Shown: positions 43,234 to 52,018 of the stretch, piece after piece
How positions within the stretch are numbered: position 1 is the first letter of the stretch
Layout: each line of letters begins with the position of its first letter
Assembly: GCA_013314775.1 (NCBI GenBank)
Contig: JABUFB010000011.1
Location: forward strand, 73,144-137,143
Source: Armatimonadota bacterium
GTDB lineage: Bacteria; Armatimonadota; Zipacnadia; Zipacnadales; JABUFB01
Length of the DNA stretch: 64,000 nt
Direction: 5' to 3'
The notes under the pieces: model-generated
What the model was told of the DNA's origin: nothing
Database searches by the model: none
The model's input: the letters and a program-made list of their open reading frames with translations, nothing else
Position numbers and translations under genes: made by a program

Positions 43234-45165
43234 ATGATGCCCAACCGACACAGTACCCCATCTGCAGCCGACCTCCTGGTCATCCTGGCGACCTCCGCCC
43301 TGCTTTCGGCGTGTGCCATTGCGTCCGCGGAGCCCACCCTCGCCAACCCGGGCTTCGAAGACGGACAGGCGGGGTGGGACGCCGCCCTGTTCCAGCGCCA
43401 TGAGGGCCTGGTGGTTATCGACCGCCAGAAAGGTCGCGGGGGCAATGTGAGCCTGCGCATCGGCAACCGTCGCGGGACGGAGAATGCGGAACTGGCGCAG
43501 ACCATCGAGGGCATCGAGCCCGGTACCGGCTACGAAGCAACTGTCTGGGTGGTGAGTGACGGAGCTTCGACGCCGATTCTCGCCGGCCTGCGCCTTGAGT
43601 TCCTGGACGCCGACGGCAAGTTGGTCTCCAGACGGCAGACTCGCCGTGCAGTGGGCAGCCAGGACTGGCAGGAACTGCGCCTGAACGCCACTGCCGGACT
43701 GGATGCCCGCAAGGTCCGGCTGCGGCTGCAGGTGTTCGGCCAGGGCACGATCTGGTTCGACGATGTGCGCCTGAAGACCCTTGGGCCCCCGTCGGGGCTG
43801 GTGATCGAACCCGAACGCCAGCGCATCGATGCCGGGCGCGGCGCGAGGGTCAGGGTCACCGCACGACTGCCCCAACCGTGGCAGGGCGAAAGTGCTCCGC
43901 CCTTCAAGGTCTCAGCAAACCGCCTTCCCGACGGCGCCGCCCACTCGCCGGACATTCAGGTGAATCAGACCGCGCCCGACCGTTTCGACATTAGCTTCGA
44001 ATTGCCTAGTGTCACAGCGGGTGGCTACCGAATCACCTGCGCTCTCCCCGACGGCAAGGGTCTCGCGCAGAGTATGGTTTACGTGCCTGCACCGAACCGA
44101 AAGCCCGCGGGACTCAGCGATGACGGGATCATCATGGCGGATAAGGAGCGGTTCTTCCCCATTGGCCTGTGCCACGTTGGAGTGCGCAGTTATCCCGAAG
44201 TAGCTCGGCAGGGGTTCAACTGTGTGCAGGGAGCGGCCTCTCTAGACCCCGCGGCCCTGGGATCCGCTCTCAAGGCCGCGCAGGACGCCGGCCTCCTGGT
44301 GGATGTGCCCCTCTACGCGGGTGGTCAGGTCCGCGCGAATCTTCCGGCTTCCGCCGAGCGCATAAGGCGCTACGCTCAGCACCCGGCGGTGCTGAGCTGG
44401 AAGCTGCTGGACCAGCCGGAGCACCATGGTGCAGTGGCTGACGAGGTCCCCGAGGCCGCCACGAAGCTCAAGGCGCTGGACGGCCGGCATCCATTCGCCC
44501 TGTCAGTCGCGGAACAGGCGGGATTCCACCTGTGGGCGGGATTCTGCGACGTCCTGCAGGTGCCGGGCTACGTGGAGTCCGGGCAGCCCCTCGCATCCGT
44601 GGGCGAGCGCGTTGCCGCAGCGAAGGGAGTCCTCGAGCCCTGGCAGAACCTCACCGTACTCCTGTCCGCCGGGTGGCGTACCGACCCGGAGACCCAGCCT
44701 TCCTTCGCTCAGGCCCGGACAATGCTCTACCTTGCGTTGATCAACGGGGCACGCGGGGTCTTCTGGTATGCGTACAAAGATCCGGGCTGGTCCCTGGCCC
44801 AGACGCCTCTTTGGGAACGTTTCAAGGAAATCAATGAGGAGACCAGGCAGCTGTCCGGTCCATTGCTGGGGGGGACAAAGGTGGAAGGCCCCTCCCTCGA
44901 ACCCGCAGACTCCGGGGTCCAGATGCTCGCCGTGGACTACGGCGGCAAGCGCTATGTGCTCCTTGCCAACCCAACCAATGAGAAGGTGCGGGTAACTGTG
45001 GACACTGGCCTGCGGCTGGATGCCGCCCCGTGCCTGCGCGGGCGCCCGGCGGAGGTCCAGGATGGCAAGGTCGTCCTCGAACTGCCGGGCCCGGGAGCCG
45101 AAACCCTTGTGCTGCAGGAGCCGGCGGCCACTCCGGCCGGGAGCGAGAAACAGGCGCAACCCTGA
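43234..45165 (+). CDS. Lipoprotein with carbohydrate-binding and glycosidase-like domains
   Basis: 643 residues. The signal ends in the lipobox LLSAC, so it is probably lipid-anchored. Residues about 33-180 form a CenC-like carbohydrate-binding jelly roll (NPGFEDGQAGWD ... GTIWFDDVRLKTL). A linker beta-domain follows (about 190-290), then a barrel-like part from about 300 (FFPIGLCHVGVRSYPEVARQGFNCV, HPAVLSWKLLDQPEHH, GARGVFWYAYKDPGW) and a C-terminal beta-domain. It reads like the secreted glycosidase-type proteins of polysaccharide degraders; catalytic residues cannot be named. RBS not strong; start ATG 43234 (second Met next to it). Confidence 0.82.
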   Translation: MMPNRHSTPSAADLLVILATSALLSACAIASAEPTLANPGFEDGQAGWDAALFQRHEGLVVIDRQKGRGGNVSLRIGNRRGTENAELAQTIEGIEPGTGYEATVWVVSDGASTPILAGLRLEFLDADGKLVSRRQTRRAVGSQDWQELRLNATAGLDARKVRLRLQVFGQGTIWFDDVRLKTLGPPSGLVIEPERQRIDAGRGARVRVTARLPQPWQGESAPPFKVSANRLPDGAAHSPDIQVNQTAPDRFDISFELPSVTAGGYRITCALPDGKGLAQSMVYVPAPNRKPAGLSDDGIIMADKERFFPIGLCHVGVRSYPEVARQGFNCVQGAASLDPAALGSALKAAQDAGLLVDVPLYAGGQVRANLPASAERIRRYAQHPAVLSWKLLDQPEHHGAVADEVPEAATKLKALDGRHPFALSVAEQAGFHLWAGFCDVLQVPGYVESGQPLASVGERVAAAKGVLEPWQNLTVLLSAGWRTDPETQPSFAQARTMLYLALINGARGVFWYAYKDPGWSLAQTPLWERFKEINEETRQLSGPLLGGTKVEGPSLEPADSGVQMLAVDYGGKRYVLLANPTNEKVRVTVDTGLRLDAAPCLRGRPAEVQDGKVVLELPGPGAETLVLQEPAATPAGSEKQAQP

Positions 45166-45237
45166 TCCGGGGCCCGACCCTGTTCGCGGCGCACCTGGCG
45201 CCCCTGGTCAGGGCGGCGAAAGCGTCCCGGGGGCCGC

Positions 45238-47712
45238 CTACGTGACAGGGGCCGGCATTTCCACGATGTTCACCGCGGCAGCGTCGAGATCATTGCCGCA
45301 GGTAAAGACGATCACCTGGTGTGTCTCGGCGGCTGACTTCAGCGCGTCAACAGCCGCCTTGCGCCGATCCGGGTCGAAGTTCACCAGAGGGTCATCCAGC
45401 AGAAGCGGCGGTCCTCCCTGGGGCCATAACATATCCACCAGCGCCAGGCGCGCCGCGAGGAATACCTGTTCGCGGGTGGCGCAACTCAGTCCCCCGTGCT
45501 GACCGCGGCGTCCAGGGCCAAGCCCGATCTGCCGGTCGCTGCCGGGACAGGTAACCACCGGCCCCATCTCATTGTCCAGTTCGACCTGGCAATATCTGTC
45601 CTTTGTGAGCTGGGCCAGCAGTTCTCCCATCCGCGGCGCGATGTTCTCGGTAACCGATGACAAAACGTCATTGGTGGCCTGCTCAATCACTTCGCGGGCC
45701 AGAGTGTAGACGGCCAGACGTTCCTCCAGCAGCCCCAGTTTCTCGCGCAGCCGGCTGAGCCTGCCTTCGAGTTGCGCCACGGAATCCTGGTCGTGATGCG
45801 AGACTTCAAGCACTGCCTCGCATCTCAGGCGGGTTGCATCCACCGTTTTTCGCTCTTCCTTCAGGCGGGCGATTTTCGTCTGGAGTTCCTGGTACTCTGT
45901 CGGAGACAGAACCGCGAGGGCGAGCTCCGGCCTCTTCAGTTCTTCCGTGATTCCGCGCAACTCAACAGCCAGTTCACCCCGGCGCCGCTCCAGTTCTTCC
46001 AACGTCTGCTCACCCAGTTCACCCCGCAGCTGGTCCTGCCTGCTGTGCAGGAGCCGCAGCGCCTTGCTCCGCGACTGAGCCTCCTCAACCAGCCTGGCCA
46101 CGGAATCCAGCCCGGTGGTGCTCAGTGCCTGATCGAGTTTCTCCTGGAGCGCGCGGACGATGGCCTCTCGCTCATTGATGCGTTCCTCGAGTACCGCAAT
46201 GCTGCTGCGTTCGCTTTCCAGTGCTGCTTCCAGACCGATGCGCTGCCGTTCGTTTTCCGCGATTTCTTCGGCCACTGCGTCCAGGTCCTCGCTGCCCACC
46301 AGGGCGATAGCCTGGGCAAGCTGGGTCTCCAGCCTTTGCGCAAGCTGCATCGCAGCCTCCTGCGCCGCCTTGTACTGCGCGAGACGCTCGGGCAACTCGC
46401 GCCACCCTTCCGGCGCTCGGAGGGAGAACCCGATGGCCGCCAACACCAGGCCGGCCACTGCGCCGGCCAGGTAGGCCGGCGCCAGAGTGCTCAGCGCGAT
46501 GCCAGCAATAGCGACAATAGCCCCGGCGATGATCAACGCTTTCCTGGGTGCGATCTGGCGCGCTCCTTCGGCGATCTGCCGGGCGCAATCTGCCGCCTGG
46601 CGTGCGTTTTCGGCGGCTTCCGTACGCGCGTGAACCAGGTCTGCCCGGAGCCGCCGCGCCTGATCAATCTGCTCGCGTGACACCGTGCTCTGCGGCAATC
46701 GCGCAAGCTCCCCCTCGAGACGCTTGCGGTTATCCTCCATGGCGCGCAAGTCCGCGCGGTCTCGCTCCAGTTCCTCCTGGCGCTCCTTTATGCGCGTGGC
46801 CCAACTGCTTACCTCGACCGCAAGGGTCTCATCAACAGTGGGCCGGTCGGCCAATCCGCGTTCAAGGGTCGCGATGTCTCCCTGCAGTTGGGTGATCCGC
46901 TCCACCCGTTTTTCGATGACGTCCGCCTGCTTGCGCAGCTCGCTGGCCTGTCGCTCCAGTTCCAGCGCCTTCGCCACCCGCTTCTCGAGTGCCTCGGCCT
47001 CGGCGAGCTCGCTTTCGAGTGCCTCGGCCTTGATGTTTGCTTCCTCGAGTTCGAGCCGCGCCCGGCTAGCCCTGTCGTAATCTTCCACCGCACGGTCAAG
47101 CTCTTCGGCCGTCCGGGCGATTTCGTCCTCCACTTGCTTGAGCGCACCCATGTTTCGCGAGGGCCTGTGGCGCCCGAGTTCCAGGTTCCCGATGGCCCTG
47201 TCCAGAGCCCTCAGGATTGCCTGGACCTGGGCGCCTTCTGCCCCGCCGGTGAGGTTCTGCTGCAATGATTCCTGGAGTTTCTGCCCGGCGATGACCTGCG
47301 CCCACTGCTGCTGCTGCAGACATGCCGTGGCCACGTACAACTCGTGACTGTCCACTCCGCTGATCTCGGTGATCTTCGCCGCTATTTTCTTTTCGTCAGT
47401 GATTCTGGTGCCGTCGGGCAGTGTCAGCACGCCCTCGCGTGCCTCGAAGTCCTTGGTCAACAGGTATTCTTCTCCATTGACGCTGATGACCCCGCTGAGT
47501 ACTGGTGCGGCTTCAGCGCGCCAGGACTTGACTCCATTCAGCGCGGTGGGCGCCAGGGCGGGCTTATCGAAAAGCAGCGAGATGATTGCCGCCTGCAGGG
47601 TGCTCTTGCCGGCCTCGTTGGGCCCGCGCACCACGTTGAGCCCCGGCGCGAAATCCGCCGAAAAGTCATCCAGGCCGCGGAACCGTTGGACGCGGATGCG
47701 TTCTAGGATCAT
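45238..47712 (-). CDS. YhaN-like Rad50/SbcC-type ATPase with two membrane helices
   Basis: 824 residues. N-terminal ABC half-domain: Walker A GPNEAGKSTLQAA. Two long coiled-coil stretches (about 165-385 and 440-680) flank a hydrophobic hairpin (about 388-432: KALIIAGAIVAIAGIALSTL, AGAVAGLVLAAIGF) where SbcC/Rad50 has the Cys-x-x-Cys zinc hook; no hook cysteines are present. The C-terminal half has Walker B PLLLDDPLVNFD. This is the layout of Bacillus/Staphylococcus YhaN, of unclear function, with partner YhaO. The start overlaps the phosphoesterase stop by 4 bp. A role in DNA end or membrane-linked DNA processing is inference. Confidence 0.87.
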   Translation of the reverse strand: MILERIRVQRFRGLDDFSADFAPGLNVVRGPNEAGKSTLQAAIISLLFDKPALAPTALNGVKSWRAEAAPVLSGVISVNGEEYLLTKDFEAREGVLTLPDGTRITDEKKIAAKITEISGVDSHELYVATACLQQQQWAQVIAGQKLQESLQQNLTGGAEGAQVQAILRALDRAIGNLELGRHRPSRNMGALKQVEDEIARTAEELDRAVEDYDRASRARLELEEANIKAEALESELAEAEALEKRVAKALELERQASELRKQADVIEKRVERITQLQGDIATLERGLADRPTVDETLAVEVSSWATRIKERQEELERDRADLRAMEDNRKRLEGELARLPQSTVSREQIDQARRLRADLVHARTEAAENARQAADCARQIAEGARQIAPRKALIIAGAIVAIAGIALSTLAPAYLAGAVAGLVLAAIGFSLRAPEGWRELPERLAQYKAAQEAAMQLAQRLETQLAQAIALVGSEDLDAVAEEIAENERQRIGLEAALESERSSIAVLEERINEREAIVRALQEKLDQALSTTGLDSVARLVEEAQSRSKALRLLHSRQDQLRGELGEQTLEELERRRGELAVELRGITEELKRPELALAVLSPTEYQELQTKIARLKEERKTVDATRLRCEAVLEVSHHDQDSVAQLEGRLSRLREKLGLLEERLAVYTLAREVIEQATNDVLSSVTENIAPRMGELLAQLTKDRYCQVELDNEMGPVVTCPGSDRQIGLGPGRRGQHGGLSCATREQVFLAARLALVDMLWPQGGPPLLLDDPLVNFDPDRRKAAVDALKSAAETHQVIVFTCGNDLDAAAVNIVEMPAPVT

Positions 47713-48845
47713 GGTAGCACATCCTTGCCCTGGAACAGCGCCAGCGCCAGTTGCATGGCTTTCGTGGCCACCTTCTTGGCCTCCGTGTCCTCCCGTGCGT
47801 CCGCCTGCTTGATCCGCTCCTGAAAAAGACTCACAGCTCGTGCGGCGATCATCTGCGACCGCGCGCTGTGCGGGTCCAGCTCGCTGATCACTGGCACCGT
47901 CGCATCTTTGATGCGCAGCCGGAAAAACCCCGGTTCAAGCTCCTCCTGCAATCGCGCCAGATCCAGTGTGAAACCGTCAGGGGCCAGGCCGCTGATTTCC
48001 ACGTCCAGCAAGAGGTTCTCGTCGGACATGGCCCGGATCGCTTCGTAAACCGCTTGCTCATCCGGCTGCAGTTCCGGGTTTAGCTCCAGCTTCTCGGTGC
48101 GCAAGACCCCGGTGCGCTCTCGCCGGATGCGAACCCCATTCGCCCCCAGCGTCACAAGATACACCCCACCGGGGTCCCGCTGTGCGACGTTCACAACCTC
48201 CGTGGCGCCCGGGAAATGAGCCGGTACACCTCCGGCGCTGTAGTCACCGGCATCGTGCCAATGGCCCAGTGCGACGTAATCCATGCCGCACCCGGCGATC
48301 TCATCGCTCTCGATGCGCCAGGCTTCAGTCTCGTTCAGACCGGGGATTACCACAGCGCCGTGAGCCAGGGCGACATTGAACCGCGCTGAGGGGTCCGGCG
48401 CCAAGCCTGCCAGCGGAGAGTGCCTGGCGACATTGCAGGGCTGCGGGTTGCCATGAAACGCCACCGAACCATCCGGCAGACGCACCGAGCCTGGCTCTCG
48501 CCACACATGCACGCCCTCCTGGTTGAGTTCAGGCCGGTGCCAGATGCTGGATGGCCCCAGACAGTCGTGGTTGCCGGGCAGGATGAAACAGGGGATCGGA
48601 GGGGCGACGTCGCGCAGGCTACGCAGGCCGTCCAGCATTGCCGCGAAGGTACGCTCCGACGGCCGGGGGTTGTAGAACAGATCGCCGACGATGCAGACCG
48701 CGGCCACTTTTTCGACCCGCGCAACCTCCAGGGCCCGAGCGTAAGCATCGATGAGCAGTCGCTGGTGCCTGCCCACCCGATCACCGAAAGCCTCACCGGA
48801 ACCGCCGAGATGGCAGTCGGCCATATGCAAAATAGTGACGTCCAT
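47709..48845 (-). CDS. YhaO/SbcD-like metallophosphoesterase nuclease
   Basis: 378 residues of the Mre11/SbcD calcineurin-like family. Motifs in order: HMADCHLGG, VGDLFYNP, LPGNHDC, LAHGAVV and GHWHDAG, giving the two-metal site for DNA end cutting. The C-terminal third (EELEPGFFRLRIKDATVPV) is the capping/partner-binding part. I start at ATG 48845, with GGGAGA 8 bases upstream; the frame stays open further, but without RBS. It overlaps the YhaN-like gene by 4 bp (ATGA), so the two are one complex-forming pair. Confidence 0.88.
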   Translation of the reverse strand: MDVTILHMADCHLGGSGEAFGDRVGRHQRLLIDAYARALEVARVEKVAAVCIVGDLFYNPRPSERTFAAMLDGLRSLRDVAPPIPCFILPGNHDCLGPSSIWHRPELNQEGVHVWREPGSVRLPDGSVAFHGNPQPCNVARHSPLAGLAPDPSARFNVALAHGAVVIPGLNETEAWRIESDEIAGCGMDYVALGHWHDAGDYSAGGVPAHFPGATEVVNVAQRDPGGVYLVTLGANGVRIRRERTGVLRTEKLELNPELQPDEQAVYEAIRAMSDENLLLDVEISGLAPDGFTLDLARLQEELEPGFFRLRIKDATVPVISELDPHSARSQMIAARAVSLFQERIKQADAREDTEAKKVATKAMQLALALFQGKDVLP

Positions 48846-48962
48846 AAACACGTCTCCCGGCCCTGAGTGTGGAGTACATCCGTGTAAGCAAAGCGCGGAT
48901 CTCGGGGCATCGTTCACGACGCGCCGCGGTCAGGCCGCTGTCTACCACATTCTACCACAACG

Positions 48963-49000
48963 CGGCGCACCGGTCCCGGCGGTCGAGACCCGGTGCGCCG
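48963..49000 (-). terminator. Terminator-like hairpin after the NagB-like gene
   Basis: A perfect 11-bp dyad (CGGCGCACCGG / CCGGTGCGCCG) with a 16-base loop lies 22 bases after the deaminase stop and before the YhaO start. Just past it, TGTGGTAGA is repeated twice. Confidence 0.6.
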
Positions 49001-49022
49001 TGATGGTCATCCCCGAAAGGCA

Positions 49023-49943
49023 CTACGACATGTCGATCTTCACATCATCCGCCACACCGCCCAGGAGGGTGTAGTCCGTGGGTACGGTCTGCAGGATGGA
49101 GCCCGGGACGAACCGGCTCACCGGGCCATGCGCCACGAGCCGAGCGATGAACCGCTGCCAGGACATGGGTGTCCCGGGACCGCACATGCCGTCCAGCCAG
49201 AAACTCCGGTGCTTCGCGCCGAGAATATCCGCCGGGGCGATGCTCGCAGCCTTGGGCGGCACCCAGCTCCAGTCGCCGCCGAAGGAATGGAGGGCGTTCT
49301 GCATAATCGTCATCGGCGTGAGTTCCACGATCTGCGCCGTGGCTTTCTTCCACTCGGTCAGATTCGGGTAGTTGTGCCCGAGGCTGGATTCCCAGAACGC
49401 GATGTGTCCGCACCAGCCAATCCCGCCGTAGCAGCAGTCCGCGCCGCCGGTATCGGCGATCATCTTCGAGTAGTCGTTGATATTCGCAGTGTTCGGGAAG
49501 TGAATGTTCTCTTCCTTCGGCCGCAGCTTCTTGTTGATTCTGCCGAAGAAGTTGGCCATCATCGCTGTGGCGAAGCTGCCCTCCCAGTCGGGCGGCGCCG
49601 TCTGACCATTCTCGTCGGCGTACTCGTCCATATTGAACGTGATGAGGTGTGAGCAATCAATGCCCAGTTCATTGATGATCCGGGCGGCGATGGCGTACTG
49701 CGGAACGGGACCCACGGGCAGAATGAGCACACACGGCCGGGCTTCCTCGCGTGCCTGGACGATGCGCGTCACGATATCCATCGCGAAGGCGGCGTAGAAC
49801 TCCTCGGTGGTCTCGATGATCCTGATCTTGAAGTCCTTGTTGTCGTGCTTCGTGATCTGACTGCGCTTGATCGCCCGGACCCTCGCACACGCTTTCGGGT
49901 CCTGGAAGTCGATGAACTGCGCGAGAGCAGGCATGAAGGCCAT
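49023..49943 (-). CDS. NagB-like glucosamine-6-phosphate deaminase/isomerase homologue, atypical active site
   Basis: 306 residues of the NagB/RpiA/SugarP-isomerase fold. The catalytic base is kept in ITFNMDEYAD (Asp106, E. coli Asp72). The second motif, GxDGHIAFNE in NagB, reads GIGWCGHIAFWE: His180 and Glu185 remain but the Asp (E. coli 141) is Cys178. The N-terminus is about 35 residues longer than NagB (FIDFQDPKACARVRAI...). It probably acts on an amino-sugar or other phosphosugar; true GlcN6P deaminase activity is uncertain. RBS GGAGGG before ATG 49943. Confidence 0.8.
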   Translation of the reverse strand: MAFMPALAQFIDFQDPKACARVRAIKRSQITKHDNKDFKIRIIETTEEFYAAFAMDIVTRIVQAREEARPCVLILPVGPVPQYAIAARIINELGIDCSHLITFNMDEYADENGQTAPPDWEGSFATAMMANFFGRINKKLRPKEENIHFPNTANINDYSKMIADTGGADCCYGGIGWCGHIAFWESSLGHNYPNLTEWKKATAQIVELTPMTIMQNALHSFGGDWSWVPPKAASIAPADILGAKHRSFWLDGMCGPGTPMSWQRFIARLVAHGPVSRFVPGSILQTVPTDYTLLGGVADDVKIDMS

Positions 49944-50113
49944 GCTCCATCCCTCCTTCGGGTGATTGCATCAGACTTTCGGCAGGTATGTTACTTCCGC
50001 GCCGGCATGCGGGTTCCCTTCCGTCTTTCAAAAGCAAGACCTTTCTATTCGCCGGTTGGTCGCGTATGATGCAGCGGCAGCCCGCGATTCCATTCTGAGC
50101 CGGAGCCACCACC

Positions 50114-50437
50114 ATGGCAGATACCAACCCGATGCAGTTGTTCCAGCAGGAAGCGCCGGCAGTCGCTGCCGGTTTCGACGCGCTGATCCAGAGTCTCATC
50201 GGCTACGAGGGCCTCGACGGACGCACGAAGCAACTGATCTATATTGCCCTGAAAGCAGCCGCGGGCGACGCCACCGCGGTCGGGTTCCATGCTCCCATGG
50301 CGAAGCTCGCCGGCGCCACCCGGGACGAGGTGAAGGGCGCGGTGCTGATGACCCTGACCACTTGCGGGCTGCGGGGTGTCACGACCTGCCTGCAGGCCGC
50401 CCTGGATGGCTACGATGACGGCAATACGCCGAGCTGA
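50114..50437 (+). CDS. Carboxymuconolactone decarboxylase (CMD/AhpD)-family protein
   Basis: 107 residues, all helical, with the family core KQLIYIALKAAAGD and VGFHAPMAKLAGATRDEVKGAVLMTL. The redox pair C-x-x-C of AhpD is absent (cysteines are in TTCGLRGVTTC), so peroxidase-reductase activity is unlikely; function unknown. A TATGAT -10-like box lies at about 50068 upstream. Start ATG 50114 with GGAG 10 bases before. Divergent to the NagB-like gene. Confidence 0.8.
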   Translation: MADTNPMQLFQQEAPAVAAGFDALIQSLIGYEGLDGRTKQLIYIALKAAAGDATAVGFHAPMAKLAGATRDEVKGAVLMTLTTCGLRGVTTCLQAALDGYDDGNTPS

Positions 50438-50546
50438 ACCTTCAATGCCTTAGAAAGGTCGCGTTTTCGGGGAGGAGATCGGCCGGCGGCCGGCGAAATC
50501 CAGGCAGTCGGACCGACCACCAAATACTGCCGGCACGGGACGGAGA

Positions 50547-51245
50547 GTGGCCAACTTGCCGCAGGACCAGTCCACACTGGGCGTCGTCGAGACCGGGAGA
50601 CTCCCTTTCGCTGATGCCCTGGAGTTGCAGTCCGCCGCTGTAGCCGCCCGGAGCCGGGGCGACATCGGCGACACGCTCATCGTCACCGAACACGACCCGG
50701 TGGTCACCGCCGGCCGCGCAACGTTGCCCGACGAGCTGGAGCAAGCGGCACGTCTCTCGGCGTTCGGGCTCAAAGTGGTTCCAGTAAGCCGGGGCGGACG
50801 CATGACCTACCACGGACCCGGACAGCTCGTGGGGTACCCGATCGTTGACCTGCGTGCCCGCGACCTCGGCCTGCACGCGTATGTCCAAACCCTCGAGGAA
50901 GCCCTGGTGGACGCGCTGACACAACTGGGGCTGGAGGCGCGCTCGAGGGCCGGGCTGCGCGGTGTCTGGATCGAGGACCGCAAGACGGCGTCAATAGGCG
51001 TCGCCGTGAGGCGCTGGATCTCCTACCACGGGTTTGCGATCAATGTCGACTGCGATTTGGAGGTCTTCAGCACCTTCGTCCCGTGCGGCATTCAGGGCGT
51101 GCAGATGACCAACCTTGAGCGCGAACTGGGCTCGCCCGTGGACCGCAACCAACTACAGCAGTTAGTTGTCGAAGCATTGAAGACGCGGTTCGGCTACGAG
51201 ACGGTGCGTCATCTGCCAGTCAGCGCGATTACCATCCAGGCGTGA
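50547..51245 (+). CDS. lipB: Octanoyltransferase LipB
   Basis: 232 residues. Transfers octanoyl from acyl carrier protein to lipoyl domains, the first step of lipoate assembly. Family motif RGGRMTYHGPGQLVGYPIVDL is intact, with catalytic Lys146 in EDRKTASIGV and Cys180 in FVPCGIQG. LipA is not in the window. Start is GTG 50547 with GGAGAG just before. The membrane protein gene begins 65 bp downstream on the same strand. Confidence 0.95.
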   Translation: MANLPQDQSTLGVVETGRLPFADALELQSAAVAARSRGDIGDTLIVTEHDPVVTAGRATLPDELEQAARLSAFGLKVVPVSRGGRMTYHGPGQLVGYPIVDLRARDLGLHAYVQTLEEALVDALTQLGLEARSRAGLRGVWIEDRKTASIGVAVRRWISYHGFAINVDCDLEVFSTFVPCGIQGVQMTNLERELGSPVDRNQLQQLVVEALKTRFGYETVRHLPVSAITIQA

Positions 51246-51310
51246 CGCCGTCCCCACCAATGACGCCGCCGTGACCTGCCGCGTAACCAACCCGTTCAAC
51301 GGTGCATTCC

Positions 51311-52018
51311 ATGGCCTACGACGAACGCGAGCGCATCGAACGTGCGTACGGACGAATTGCGGCTGTCCAGGCCTTGCCGGCTGCGGTGGGTATTCATCTG
51401 GGCATGGCGATCGTGTGTTTTTCGGCTGTCTATACCGGCTGGCAGAGCACAATCGTCACCATGCCTCAGTGGGCGGTGATGCTCCTGGTTGGCGTGGGGC
51501 TCATCTACTGTGGTCTGCGTCGAGGTGCCGCGACGGCGGTGCGCTGCCATGTAAGAATGCTCCTCGCCCTCGGCGGACTAATGGCCTTCCAGCTTTGCTA
51601 CGAGCCCCAGCTTGCCAACATCCCACGGTTCGGAGAGGAGCTGCCCGAGGTATTTACCTCCACCTATCCGAGCATCGCCATCGTTGGTGCCACCGTCATG
51701 CTGGTCTCCTGGCTGCTCTACGTCGGCGGTGGGGGCCAGTTACCGCTGGGAGTTATCCCCCTGCGCAACTCGGTGGGCATTGCGGTGTCCCTGGTCGCGG
51801 GGATCGCGCTGTTCTGCTACTTCATGCTTCACGGCCCCCATGACCTTTTCTTCGCTGAGGCCCTGCGGCCAATGCTGCGCGCAGCCCAAGCCGGAATCAT
51901 CGCCGGGGTACTGCTCAGCGTCGGTGGCGGACCCGGAATTCACCGCATCCCTCATCTATACATCGGGCTGACACTCGTCCTTGCATTCCTGCGGAACCTG
52001 GCGTTCCCCATGCAGTAG
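51311..52018 (+). CDS. Integral membrane protein of unknown function
   Basis: About 235 residues, six to seven hydrophobic segments (for example MPQWAVMLLVGVGLIYCGL, SIAIVGATVMLVSWLLYVGG, VGIAVSLVAGIALFCYFML, LYIGLTLVLAFLRNLAF). A charged N-terminus MAYDERERIERAYGR points inside. I do not recognise the family. ATG 51311 is preferred over GTG 51302; RBS weak. The O-antigen-ligase-like gene starts right after its stop, so they may cooperate in glycan export. Confidence 0.65.
   Translation: MAYDERERIERAYGRIAAVQALPAAVGIHLGMAIVCFSAVYTGWQSTIVTMPQWAVMLLVGVGLIYCGLRRGAATAVRCHVRMLLALGGLMAFQLCYEPQLANIPRFGEELPEVFTSTYPSIAIVGATVMLVSWLLYVGGGGQLPLGVIPLRNSVGIAVSLVAGIALFCYFMLHGPHDLFFAEALRPMLRAAQAGIIAGVLLSVGGGPGIHRIPHLYIGLTLVLAFLRNLAFPMQ

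Noticed and set aside
45238-47712. Canonical SbcC/Rad50
   Set aside because: No zinc-hook CxxC; a two-helix hydrophobic hairpin sits in its place, matching YhaN.
50114-50437. AhpD-type alkylhydroperoxidase
   Set aside because: The family fold is present but the CxxC redox pair is missing, so only a CMD-family call is made.
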